The notes below the pieces were generated by a model that was not told the DNA's origin, made no database searches, and saw nothing but the letters and a program-made list of their open reading frames with translations. A program made the position numbers and the translations under genes. Below are positions 1-5,770 of a stretch of DNA of 6,045 bases, one piece after another (position 1 is the first letter of the stretch; every line of letters begins with the position of its first letter). Origin of the DNA: RUG760 sp045642205 (lineage in GTDB: Bacteria; Bacillota; Clostridia; Lachnospirales; Bianqueaceae); NCBI GenBank assembly GCA_045642205.1, contig JAZUIK010000061.1, positions 1 through 6,045 of the forward strand. Direction: 5' to 3'.

Positions 1-136
1 CAATATGAACATTCTGGCGATCAAGGCAAACGGAGAGGTCTTCCCCAATCCGTCGATCCATTACAAGTTCAAGAGAGATGAACATATCATGGTCCTTGCT
101 CAGGCTTCCGATATCAAAAAGGTAATTGTTCCGTAA
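1..136 (+). CDS. TrkA/KtrA-family potassium uptake regulatory protein, C-terminal fragment
   Basis: Only the last 44 codons are present, read in frame from base 2 to the TAA at 134-136; the 5' part lies outside the window. The peptide has the pattern of the end of an RCK_C (TrkA-C) domain: a short strand NMNILAIKANGE, then PNPSIHYKFKRDEHIMVLA, ending in a helix-like SDIKKVIVP. In this family the 'ILAI-x-x-x-G-E-x-x-x-P-x-P' and 'x-x-D-x-I-x-V-L' segments form the small ligand-binding lobe that follows the Rossmann NAD/ATP-binding RCK_N domain. The protein would be a cytoplasmic ring subunit gating a Trk/Ktr potassium transporter, whose membrane subunit would be expected upstream. The assignment rests on a short tail, so a two-RCK TrkA or another RCK_C protein is also possible. 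It is followed 14 bases later by a strong terminator and converges on the TetR gene. Confidence 0.72.
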   Translation, partial: NMNILAIKANGEVFPNPSIHYKFKRDEHIMVLAQASDIKKVIVP

Positions 137-150
137 GATCCCGAAATATA

Positions 151-216
151 AAACAAAACATCTCCCTTCTAAGCGGTGCAGTAGACTGCAATGCTTAGAA
201 GGGAGATGTTTTGTTT
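151..216. terminator. Bidirectional intrinsic terminator, 24-bp perfect stem
   Basis: Bases 151-174 and 193-216 are exact reverse complements (24 bp, no mismatch). The stem core is GC-containing (CTCCCTTCTAAGC side) and its outer ends are A-rich on the left (AAACAAAAC) and T-rich on the right (GTTTTGTTT). The 18-base loop holds a second small stem, TGCAG (177-181) with CTGCA (186-190). Because the outer stem is symmetrical, a U-rich 3' flank is produced in both directions. It lies 14 bases after the TrkA stop and 27 bases after the TetR stop (minus strand), as expected for a shared terminator of convergent genes. Confidence 0.92.
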
Positions 217-243
217 ATACGGTCGATTATTATGATACAATGA

Positions 244-807
244 TCAAAGGTGTTGGATGAAGTGCTCGTTCAAGGTGACGACCAGAGAATTGGCAAAGGA
301 GACCAGTTCATTGATCGGCTCGGTCATACCCTTGTTCATCCATTGCTGCAGGAGGCCATTGAAGCCTTCTGCGAGAAAGTAGAAGAGCCAGCGCTGCTGG
401 ACATCACTCAGTGCAGGGAAGATCTGCTGGATGGAACGAAGGTTGGCTTTGTAGATCAGGTTGAAGACACTGTCTCTGAATTTGGCATCTCCGTTTTCGG
501 AAACGATCGTACGGAAATAATTCTGATTTTCTTTCAGATCCTCCAGGACAACCGTAAAGATGCGGTTGAAGTCATCCATCTCTACGTGACTGATCTTATC
601 TTCCAGACGTTGGATGTATTCATCTTCCATCTTGTTCAGAAGATCGTAGGGGTTATCATAATATTTGTAGAAAGTGGAACGATTGATCTGTGCACCATCG
701 CAGAGTTCGGTGACGGAGATCTTACTCAGAGGCTTTGTTTTCAAAGCTTCGATAAAGCAGTTCTTGATCACCATCTGGGTGTAGCGGGTTCTTGCGTCTA
801 ATGCCAT
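244..807 (-). CDS. TetR/AcrR-family transcriptional repressor
   Basis: A 187-residue protein beginning MALDARTRY. The N-terminal DNA-binding domain covers about residues 7-57: a first helix (TQMVIKNCFIEALKTKPLSKIS) and the helix-turn-helix VTELCDGAQINRSTFYKYYDNPYDLL, with the family signature 'N-R-S-T-F-Y-x-Y-Y/F'. The remaining ~130 residues are helical and end in a LFYFLAEGFNGLLQQWMNKG segment typical of TetR dimerisation/ligand domains; it gives no clue to the ligand. I chose the ATG at 805-807 over an in-frame ATG at 883-885. The inner start has a GGAGG five bases upstream and gives the normal TetR N-terminus, while the outer ATG sits almost at the predicted transcription start. The gene is divergent from degV and shares operator-like boxes with it, so it probably represses both itself and degV. 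A DhaS-like subgroup is conceivable but not demonstrable here. Confidence 0.9.
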   Translation of the reverse strand: MALDARTRYTQMVIKNCFIEALKTKPLSKISVTELCDGAQINRSTFYKYYDNPYDLLNKMEDEYIQRLEDKISHVEMDDFNRIFTVVLEDLKENQNYFRTIVSENGDAKFRDSVFNLIYKANLRSIQQIFPALSDVQQRWLFYFLAEGFNGLLQQWMNKGMTEPINELVSFANSLVVTLNEHFIQHL

Positions 808-889
808 AGGGGCCTCCGGTCGAAAAACGACAAATGTTGAAAAACAAACAAAATTGTGGATTTTGGTGATTGATAATTCATTCACTATT

Positions 890-919
890 AGTATACTATA
901 TCTAACCCAAGAAAAACAA
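890..919 (-). promoter_or_regulatory. Predicted promoter of the tetR gene
   Basis: On the minus strand, TTGTTT (914-919) is the -35 and TATACT (890-895) the -10, with an 18-bp spacer. Transcription would start near base 883 and give a leader of about 75 nt before the ATG at 807. The -10 lies inside the 10-bp palindrome TAGTATACTA (889-898), so a protein bound there would block the promoter, which fits autoregulation. Confidence 0.6.
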
Positions 920-922
920 CAG

Positions 923-951
923 TTGTATACAAAATATCAAGTGTATATAAA
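923..951 (+). promoter_or_regulatory. Possible promoter of degV
   Basis: TTGTAT (923-928) and TATAAA (946-951) are separated by 17 bp on the plus strand. The -10 is good but the -35 matches consensus at only three positions. Transcription would start near base 958, giving a degV leader of about 118 nt that includes the inverted repeat at 972-1036. An alternative -10, TATAAC at 963-968, lacks a convincing -35. Confidence 0.4.
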
Positions 952-971
952 AACATCAGTTGTATAACAAA

Positions 972-1036
972 CAACATGCGTTCACGAAATGAGCTTGTGA
1001 AATTACATATTTCATCAAAGTGAACGCACAATGTTG
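972..1036 (+). other. Structured leader / bulged inverted repeat upstream of degV
   Basis: CAACAT-GCGTTCAC (972-985) pairs with GTGAACGC (1020-1027) and ATGTTG (1031-1036): 14 bp interrupted only by a three-base bulge (1028-1030). Inside it, TTG-TGAAAT (995-1003) pairs with ATTTCA (1009-1014) and CAA (1016-1018) around a five-base loop TACAT, with one bulged T, giving a two-tier rod with about 23 pairs in all. No T-run follows, so it is not a terminator. The degV ribosome binding site (about 1063-1070) is 27 bases downstream and free of the structure. It may be a cis-acting or stabilising element in the degV mRNA leader, or a DNA operator with GTGAACGC half-sites. It resembles no named riboswitch that I recognise. 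Confidence 0.45.
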
Positions 1037-1075
1037 ACATTGGATATGTATCCGAGTGATACAGGAGAGGATTTT

Positions 1076-1927
1076 ATGCTTCGAATCATTACTGACTCCG
1101 CTGCTGATCTGAAAGCAGAGGTTCGCGAAGAACTGAAGGTTGCTGTACTTCCCTTAACGATCCACTTTGGAGACGAAGAGTTCTATGATGGGATCAATAT
1201 CACACATGAGGAATTCTACAATCGTCTGACCTCCGGAGAGATCTTCCCCCAGACCAGCCAGGTCACTCCTTATCAGTATGAGGAACTGTTCAAGGAAGTA
1301 GAAGCAGCAGGAGATACAGCCGTTGTTGTATGTCTGGCTTCCAAACTGTCCGGAACCTATCAGAGCGCCTGCATTGCTGCCAGAAAGTTTGAAGGAAGGA
1401 TCTATGTTGTCGATTCTACCAATGCAACCGTCGGTCAGCAGATCCTTGTCAAAAGAGCCTGTGAATTAAGAGATGAAGGCTTAGAGGCTGAAAAAGTTGC
1501 TGCCATTCTGGAAGAGGAAAAGAAAGAGATCTGTCTGCTCGGTTCTCTGGATACCCTTCTCTATCTGAAGAAGGGCGGACGTATTTCTCCTGCTGTCGCT
1601 ATGGTAGGTGGTATGTTGAATATTAAACCTATTGCCTGCATCCGTGATGGAGAGATCCTTGTCCTTGGTAAGGCGAGAGGTTCCAAGAATGTTTCCGCTA
1701 TGGTCAACAGCTGCCAGCAGAAGGAAGGCGAGATCGACTTTGATCGTCCCGTTGCTCTGGCATACGCAGGAAACAGTGATGAACTTTTACAGCGTTATCT
1801 GCAGGATTCTAAGGATCTGCATGATGGCAAGCTGATGAATGTTCCCATCAGCACCATCGGAAGTACCATCGGAACCCATGTTGGTCCCGGTACCGTCATC
1901 CTGACCTACTTCCGCAAGAAAGCGTAA
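1076..1927 (+). CDS. DegV family (FakB-like) fatty-acid-binding protein
   Basis: A 283-residue protein, the usual DegV length. Family motifs run in order: strand and loop MLRIITDSAADL (1-12), QTSQVTP (59-65), ASKLSGTYQSA (88-98), VVDSTNATVGQQ (111-122), LDTLLYLKKGGRIS (158-171), NIKPIACIRDG (182-193), and the C-terminal IGTHVGPGT (265-273). The Thr/Ser of the TS motif, the SG turn and the late GTH-x-GPG loop form the site for a fatty-acid carboxylate in DegV structures. Characterised FakB members present a bound acyl chain to the kinase FakA for phosphorylation, feeding exogenous fatty acids into phospholipid synthesis. No FakA/DAK gene is visible here, so the role in this organism is inferred. 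The start is the ATG at 1076, with AGGAGAGG five bases upstream; an earlier in-frame ATG at 1031 adds 15 uncharacteristic residues and has no good Shine-Dalgarno. The stop TAA is backed by an in-frame TAG. Likely controlled by the divergent TetR. Confidence 0.93.
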   Translation: MLRIITDSAADLKAEVREELKVAVLPLTIHFGDEEFYDGINITHEEFYNRLTSGEIFPQTSQVTPYQYEELFKEVEAAGDTAVVVCLASKLSGTYQSACIAARKFEGRIYVVDSTNATVGQQILVKRACELRDEGLEAEKVAAILEEEKKEICLLGSLDTLLYLKKGGRISPAVAMVGGMLNIKPIACIRDGEILVLGKARGSKNVSAMVNSCQQKEGEIDFDRPVALAYAGNSDELLQRYLQDSKDLHDGKLMNVPISTIGSTIGTHVGPGTVILTYFRKKA

Positions 1928-1969
1928 TAGCCGATCCGCATTTGAATATCATTGCGACTGGTTTTCATA

Positions 1970-2045
1970 ATAATAACAAAAGTCCATTTGGCTTCCGAGG
2001 CGTCATGGTTAGACGTCGAGGAACCAAATGTTCTTTTGTTATTAT
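1970..2045. terminator. Bidirectional intrinsic terminator between degV and the response regulator gene
   Basis: Thirteen outer pairs join 1970-1982 (ATAATAACAAAAG) to 2033-2045 (CTTTTGTTATTAT). After a two-base mismatch come CATTTGG (1985-1991) with CCAAATG (2024-2030), then TTCC with GGAA across a one-base bulge, and finally CGTC/GACG around a seven-base loop. The right arm is T-rich when read on either strand. It sits 42 bases after the degV stop and 26 bases after the response regulator stop on the other strand, so it probably ends both transcripts. Confidence 0.9.
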
Positions 2046-2071
2046 ACGATTCGAGATCAGAGGCAACAGCT

Positions 2072-2695
2072 TTATTCAGAAATGACCAGTCCGCTGACGC
2101 GCGCTTCGATGGCTAAGCGGGTACGGTTCTGGAATCCGGTCTTTTCAAGAAGATGAGCCACATGGACCTTGACCGTATGAGCAGAGATGTTCATGATCTC
2201 GGCAATCTCCTGGTTGGAAGCACCGGTAGTCAGAAAACGCAGGATCTCCAGCTCACGCTCGGTAAGCTCTGTGCTGATGGCATCACCCAGGCGGACCGTG
2301 GGAGTCGTCGGCGGGAAACATTTCTGACCGTTCAGAGTACGGATCATGACCTCCGGGAAGGGAACCTGCTGGGCTTCCTTGTACCAGAAACTGTCGACAC
2401 CGATCGCCTTGGCACGTTCCAGATAACTGACTTCAGGCATAGAGGTGACGATGATGATCTTTACATCGGGTCTCGCCTTTTTGATCTTTTCTGCCGCATC
2501 CAGTCCGTTGGAACCATCACTCATGACCACGTCCATAATGATCAGATCGATCCGGGTGCTCAGGGCGTAGGCATCCGCTACCTTGGCGGTGTTTAAGGAT
2601 TGGACCAGATGGAAGCGCTCATCATTCAGGACATAGGACTCAAACAGGGCGCGGGATACATTTTGATCATCCACGATCATAACGTTATAGGCCAT
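2072..2695 (-). CDS. NarL/FixJ-type response regulator (receiver + LuxR HTH)
   Basis: A 207-residue DNA-binding response regulator of standard length. The receiver domain (about 3-120) has the acidic pair D9-D10 (MIVDDQ), the phospho-acceptor D55 (LIIMDVVM), the switch T84 (IIIVTSM) and conserved K106 (FWYKE), so it should be phosphorylatable. The C-terminal GerE/LuxR helix-turn-helix (about 143-200) reads LTERELEILRFLTTGASNQEIA, then IMNISAHTVKVHVAHLLEKTG, a classic NarL-type recognition unit. The ATG at 2693-2695 is 5 nt after the kinase stop; its Shine-Dalgarno AAGGAG overlaps the last kinase codons, so translation is probably coupled. It is the last gene of the three-gene operon and is followed by a terminator. 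The predicted partner is the kinase immediately upstream; its target promoters are not evident here. Confidence 0.96.
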   Translation of the reverse strand: MAYNVMIVDDQNVSRALFESYVLNDERFHLVQSLNTAKVADAYALSTRIDLIIMDVVMSDGSNGLDAAEKIKKARPDVKIIIVTSMPEVSYLERAKAIGVDSFWYKEAQQVPFPEVMIRTLNGQKCFPPTTPTVRLGDAISTELTERELEILRFLTTGASNQEIAEIMNISAHTVKVHVAHLLEKTGFQNRTRLAIEARVSGLVISE

Positions 2696-2700
2696 AATAT

Positions 2701-3963
2701 TTACTCCTTGGGATAGATAATGGTCAGTTTATAGTGGGGAAGGCTCTGTAGTTCCATAGTGAAGCCGTAGTGTTCTGTCAGGGAACGGAGGTGGGCAAGA
2801 CCACCGGATTCCTTGATCGGGGCAGTGGGAGCGATTCCGTTATTGGTGAAGGAAGCGATCTGATTGATACCATCGGAAGCATCTTCGATATGGACCTTTA
2901 ATTCTGTGGCTTTACCATGGCGGATACCATTGACCATGCTTTCATGGATGGCAGCACTGATTACCTTGCAGGTCTTTTCCTCTCTGGGAAGAGGACCATC
3001 CGTTTTGATGGAGAATCCGATGTCTGCAGCGGTCTTGAAGAGCAGTTCGTATTCGTCCTGCATGAGCTGGGTCTGACGCTGTTTTCTAAATACAGAATAG
3101 GTTCGCTCCCACATGGACTCCAGATCCTTTCGGGTCTTTTTGGTAGCATCCGGTCCTTTTTCCAGGAACAACCTAGAAGCAATGGAAAGGGCACCCAGGT
3201 CGTTATGGAGACGGGATTTAGCAGACAGGATCTCTTTCTGGATCGTCAGCTGCGTAATAGAGCTGTTCAGCTGATGCAATCGTTTGTTCAGAGCATCGAT
3301 CTGTGTATTCTGCTTTTCCAGAAGAAGAGCAGCTTCATAGGGATCCGTTATATCCAGTGCCATCAATTCGAATAAGGCATTTTTGTCATTGGTCAGCTGT
3401 TTTTCACTGAAGAGAAGGACTTTGCCGCTCTTTAATGAAATGATCATATCCGGAGCATACTCATGGATACGTTCCAGAAGCAGCGTCAGATCGGGATAGG
3501 GAGTTCCTGTCAGATCTTCGGCATATTGATCCATGCGTTGGTTGGTCAATCGGATACGACCCTTGGAGTTGTACAGACATAGACCGACAGGAAGTGCATC
3601 CAAAGATTCCTTGATGGAGTTGGCTGTGACCGTATCGATAACACGGCGGTGTATCTGTTCAAGGACAAAGGCAATATACGGAATACACAATACAATGGTC
3701 ACGACAGGGGCGATCCAGGGGATCGCTGCGAAAAACACATCCAGAGAATCTCTGGGAGAAGGAGTGTAGCGATACGCATCCAGCAGACAATGCAGCAGGA
3801 AATAGACAAACAGGATCAGAGTGATCGTAGCGATGGCATATCCTTTTCCGAATCGGATCCAGTACTGCTGGGTCAATGTGTAGCAAAGCGAGAGGAGCAC
3901 CAAGAACAGGATAGTCAGGATAACGGATATACAGGACATCGGGAGAAGATAAAAAGGAGTCAT
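2701..3963 (-). CDS. Membrane sensor histidine kinase (NarX/DesK-like, HPK7-type)
   Basis: A 420-residue kinase. Three hydrophobic segments lie at about 9-31, 42-61 and 76-101, followed by a PAS-like region at about 116-206 (LDALPVGLCLYNSKGRIRLTNQRM) and a coiled-coil linker at 210-246. The dimerisation motif SRLHNDLG places the phospho-accepting His at residue 253, as in kinases that pair with NarL-type regulators. The ATPase domain shows an N-box-like E341-S-M-V-N345-G-I-R-H349, a FTNNG segment (372-376) where most kinases have D-x-G, and a GGL-x-x-LR motif (387-393). The Asp-to-Asn change is, from memory, common in related Clostridial kinases, so activity is likely but unproven. The ATG overlaps the upstream stop as ATGA and has AAAGGAGG six bases upstream. 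The regulator gene follows after 5 nt. The ligand is unknown; the short outer loops give little room for a large extracellular domain, so the signal may be sensed in the membrane, in the PAS region, or through the upstream protein. Confidence 0.92.
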   Translation of the reverse strand: MTPFYLLPMSCISVILTILFLVLLSLCYTLTQQYWIRFGKGYAIATITLILFVYFLLHCLLDAYRYTPSPRDSLDVFFAAIPWIAPVVTIVLCIPYIAFVLEQIHRRVIDTVTANSIKESLDALPVGLCLYNSKGRIRLTNQRMDQYAEDLTGTPYPDLTLLLERIHEYAPDMIISLKSGKVLLFSEKQLTNDKNALFELMALDITDPYEAALLLEKQNTQIDALNKRLHQLNSSITQLTIQKEILSAKSRLHNDLGALSIASRLFLEKGPDATKKTRKDLESMWERTYSVFRKQRQTQLMQDEYELLFKTAADIGFSIKTDGPLPREEKTCKVISAAIHESMVNGIRHGKATELKVHIEDASDGINQIASFTNNGIAPTAPIKESGGLAHLRSLTEHYGFTMELQSLPHYKLTIIYPKE

Positions 3964-5693
3964 AGGGAACCTCCTTTCTTTGGATCATCCATTGCTGATT
4001 GAGGATCTGTTGAAGGATCGATCAACGGAAGTGCGATAGTCATAAAGACGATGCCATCTTCCTCCTGACAAAACGCCTCAGCACCTACAGGAGACAACAG
4101 TTCATTCAGAAAACTGATATCGGAAAGCGCAGGATACAAGGTGCTCTCATCGACGGCATCCATATCTTCCAGTTCCAGACGAAATACCAGACCCTGCTGT
4201 TGGATATGGGCATTGATCAGAAGTGCATCCAGAGCAGGATAACTGTTTTCCAGACACCATTCCAGCGCATCATACAGTCTGAGCATACTCTCGGCCGGTA
4301 ATACCACGTGCATCAGGTCCTCGGAAAGGTGGAAACTTAAGGCTACATTGCAGGGCTTTAGGTAACCGGACATTTCACGAAGAGAGAGGGCCAGTTCCTG
4401 AAGGTCGATATAGGACTGCTGTTCGGCGATCAGCGCCAGATTCATTCGACGTTTGATATAAGTGTTGAGTACACAGGCCCAGGATAGATTGCTTCGAAAA
4501 CCGGCATCGCTTCTGGATAACTTGATCAGATTGTGGATCTTTCCGATCTGAGGCTGGACCATCTCCATAATATTATCGTAGATACGGTTCTGTGTCTGGG
4601 TGATCGCCAGGGATTCTTTTGTTTCGATCTCTGCACGCAGGATCTCCTGTTCACCGAGGAGCTGCTCGTTTTGTTCCTGGAGCAGTTCCTTCAGTTCATT
4701 CAGGTCGGAGATATCTTCAGTCCAGTAGACGTGACCTCCGTGGATCTTCTGCGTGTCCAGATAAGTGTCCGGATCCAGAAGGGTACGAGAAGAGGGAAGC
4801 ACTCCGTTTTCCGCGTGAAGTTCCAGAGCACCGGCGCTTTGATAGATGACATTCCCCTTGTTATCGACGATCTGAGCATTGACGGAGGAGAGGGAGAACA
4901 TCTTGACGTATCCTTCATTGGAATGGATCAGATCCAGATGGATACAGATCTCCAGCATGCTGATAATAGTAAAGCAGAAAGCCTCCGGCAGCTGATAGAG
5001 TCGGAAATGGACACCCAGATAAAGAGCGAGATAGATAACAAAAAGTACCAATGGCAGAAAGATCAGAAGGTCCTCATGACGTGCCAGCTTTTTATAGGTC
5101 GCATGGCGCAGCATTCCTAAAGCGGTGATAATAAATCCGGCTATGGTGATGGCAGCAAGATAGTAAACCGGACCATAGTGGTAATCTTCTTTCAAGTCAG
5201 CCATGTCCGGTTGGAAGGTAAAAGCCCAGTGGTGCAGGTCGTTGGTCATGATCAGGAAGATCAGCAAAAGGACAGGGATCAGAAGCAGACGCTCTAAGAT
5301 AGGAAAGGAGGCAGGCTCTATAGGCTTGATCATGCGCTTGGCAGCCAAAAAGATGAGATACGGGACCAGCAGCATGGGGATGTAATAGGCATACCACAAA
5401 AGCCTTTCGAGCGGATCATTGAGCAAAAAGGAATATTTGATCTCGCGGATAAAGATATAGAGTATTAATAGAACAGCGATGCAAAGGGTGATCACCCACA
5501 CATCTTTTCGGAGGATGCGATACCGAAGGGTGGACAACCAGATGATCAGTGAAAAGCAGTAGATAATTGGCAGCGAAGAGGTCCAGAAATGTAGTGGATC
5601 CAGAACTTTTTTGACGATCGGTGCCAAGAGACACAGAGCGAGGAGGCTCAGGAAAAAATAAGAATAGCGCAGTCCGCGTCGTTTTCTATCCAT
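3960..5693 (-). CDS. Polytopic membrane sensor with degenerate histidine kinase region (pseudokinase)
   Basis: A 577-residue protein with about eight hydrophobic segments (roughly 10-27, 39-56, 65-82, 98-118, 134-150, 175-195, 208-230, 235-256), like the 7TM-type sensor modules of Firmicute kinases. After the membrane part come a PAS-like stretch (about 262-328, AQIVDNKGNVIYQSAG), a coiled coil (331-370), then QNRIYDNIMEMVQPQIGKI (368-386). This last segment aligns with the dimerisation helix of the next gene's kinase, but Tyr372 stands where the phospho-accepting His should be. The C-terminus has an ATPase-like N-box remnant (LEWCLENS, 477-484) and a final strand DGIVFMTIALPL (546-557), but no recognisable glycine-rich G boxes. 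It therefore looks like a non-catalytic sensor or scaffold. It is the first gene of the operon, overlaps the kinase start by 4 bp, and has AAAGGAGG five bases before its ATG. The assignment as pseudokinase is from motifs, not structure. Confidence 0.85.
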   Translation of the reverse strand: MDRKRRGLRYSYFFLSLLALCLLAPIVKKVLDPLHFWTSSLPIIYCFSLIIWLSTLRYRILRKDVWVITLCIAVLLILYIFIREIKYSFLLNDPLERLLWYAYYIPMLLVPYLIFLAAKRMIKPIEPASFPILERLLLIPVLLLIFLIMTNDLHHWAFTFQPDMADLKEDYHYGPVYYLAAITIAGFIITALGMLRHATYKKLARHEDLLIFLPLVLFVIYLALYLGVHFRLYQLPEAFCFTIISMLEICIHLDLIHSNEGYVKMFSLSSVNAQIVDNKGNVIYQSAGALELHAENGVLPSSRTLLDPDTYLDTQKIHGGHVYWTEDISDLNELKELLQEQNEQLLGEQEILRAEIETKESLAITQTQNRIYDNIMEMVQPQIGKIHNLIKLSRSDAGFRSNLSWACVLNTYIKRRMNLALIAEQQSYIDLQELALSLREMSGYLKPCNVALSFHLSEDLMHVVLPAESMLRLYDALEWCLENSYPALDALLINAHIQQQGLVFRLELEDMDAVDESTLYPALSDISFLNELLSPVGAEAFCQEEDGIVFMTIALPLIDPSTDPQSAMDDPKKGGSL

Positions 5694-5721
5694 AAAATCC
5701 TCCTTTCTGTGTTCGAAAATG

Positions 5722-5753
5722 AAAAAAGATGATAACCGAGCAGGTTAATGATC
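5722..5753 (-). terminator. Intrinsic terminator of cysK
   Basis: Read on the minus strand, GATCATTAACC (5753-5743) pairs with GGTTATCATC (5737-5728) around the loop TGCTC: four GC/AT pairs at the tip, then two and three pairs separated by a bulged T and a C/C mismatch. A run of six T (5727-5722) and CATTTT follow directly. It begins 17 bases after the cysK stop. The stem is weaker than the two other terminators in the window, so partial read-through into the sensor operon is plausible. Confidence 0.65.
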
Positions 5754-5757
5754 GTAA
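5729..5757 (-). promoter_or_regulatory. Weak candidate promoter of the sensor-kinase-regulator operon
   Basis: On the minus strand, TTACGA (5752-5757) and TATCAT (5729-5734) are spaced by 17 bp, which would start transcription near 5722, about 28 bases before the first ATG. The -35 is poor (three of six bases). The -10 lies inside the arm of the cysK terminator, so promoter and terminator would overlap. The operon could instead be served by read-through from cysK or by a promoter inside cysK. Confidence 0.25.
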
Positions 5758-5770
5758 TTGTGATCAGAGC

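Larger units (their letters stand above)
889..970. promoter_or_regulatory. Cluster of four TTGTATACAA-like operator boxes
   Basis: Four related short palindromic boxes lie between the divergent genes: TAGTATACTA at 889-898 (perfect palindrome), TTGTATACAA at 923-932 (perfect palindrome), GTGTATATAA at 941-950 (8 of 10 match to box 2), and TTGTATAACAA at 960-970 (TTGT/ACAA arms around ATA). Boxes 2-4 are spaced 18 and 19 bp apart. The first covers the tetR -10; the second and third cover the possible degV -35 and -10; the fourth is near the degV transcription start. TetR proteins bind short palindromes in such divergent regions, so these are the best candidates for the local repressor's sites. 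Binding is inferred. Confidence 0.55.

Noticed and set aside
250..801. Long open frame on the plus strand opposite the TetR gene
   Set aside because: It is the antisense shadow of a clear TetR protein, has no ribosome binding site at its start, and its peptide shows no family pattern.
849..865. Small hairpin in the tetR leader followed by T-rich sequence (minus strand), resembling an attenuator
   Set aside because: The stem CAAAAT/ATTTTG is only six mostly A-T pairs, too weak to act as a terminator; it is explained by the base composition of the leader.
808..885. Upstream in-frame ATG that would extend the TetR protein by 26 residues
   Set aside because: It coincides with the predicted transcription start, has no ribosome binding site, and adds a segment unlike TetR N-termini.
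1034..1062. Perfect TTGACA (1034-1039) as the degV -35 box
   Set aside because: The sequence 16-18 bp downstream (around TGATACA) is a poor -10, and a start from it would fall near base 1070, removing the ribosome binding site from the transcript.
1031..1075. Upstream in-frame ATG that would extend DegV by 15 residues
   Set aside because: No Shine-Dalgarno at proper distance, the added residues do not fit the DegV N-terminus, and the ATG at 1076 has a strong AGGAGAGG site.
4533..5120. 195-codon open frame on the plus strand inside the sensor gene
   Set aside because: Antisense to a well-supported membrane protein; the peptide is acidic and hydrophobic in the way a complement of TM-coding DNA would be, with no motif. 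Similar shorter frames opposite the kinase and regulator genes were dropped for the same reason.
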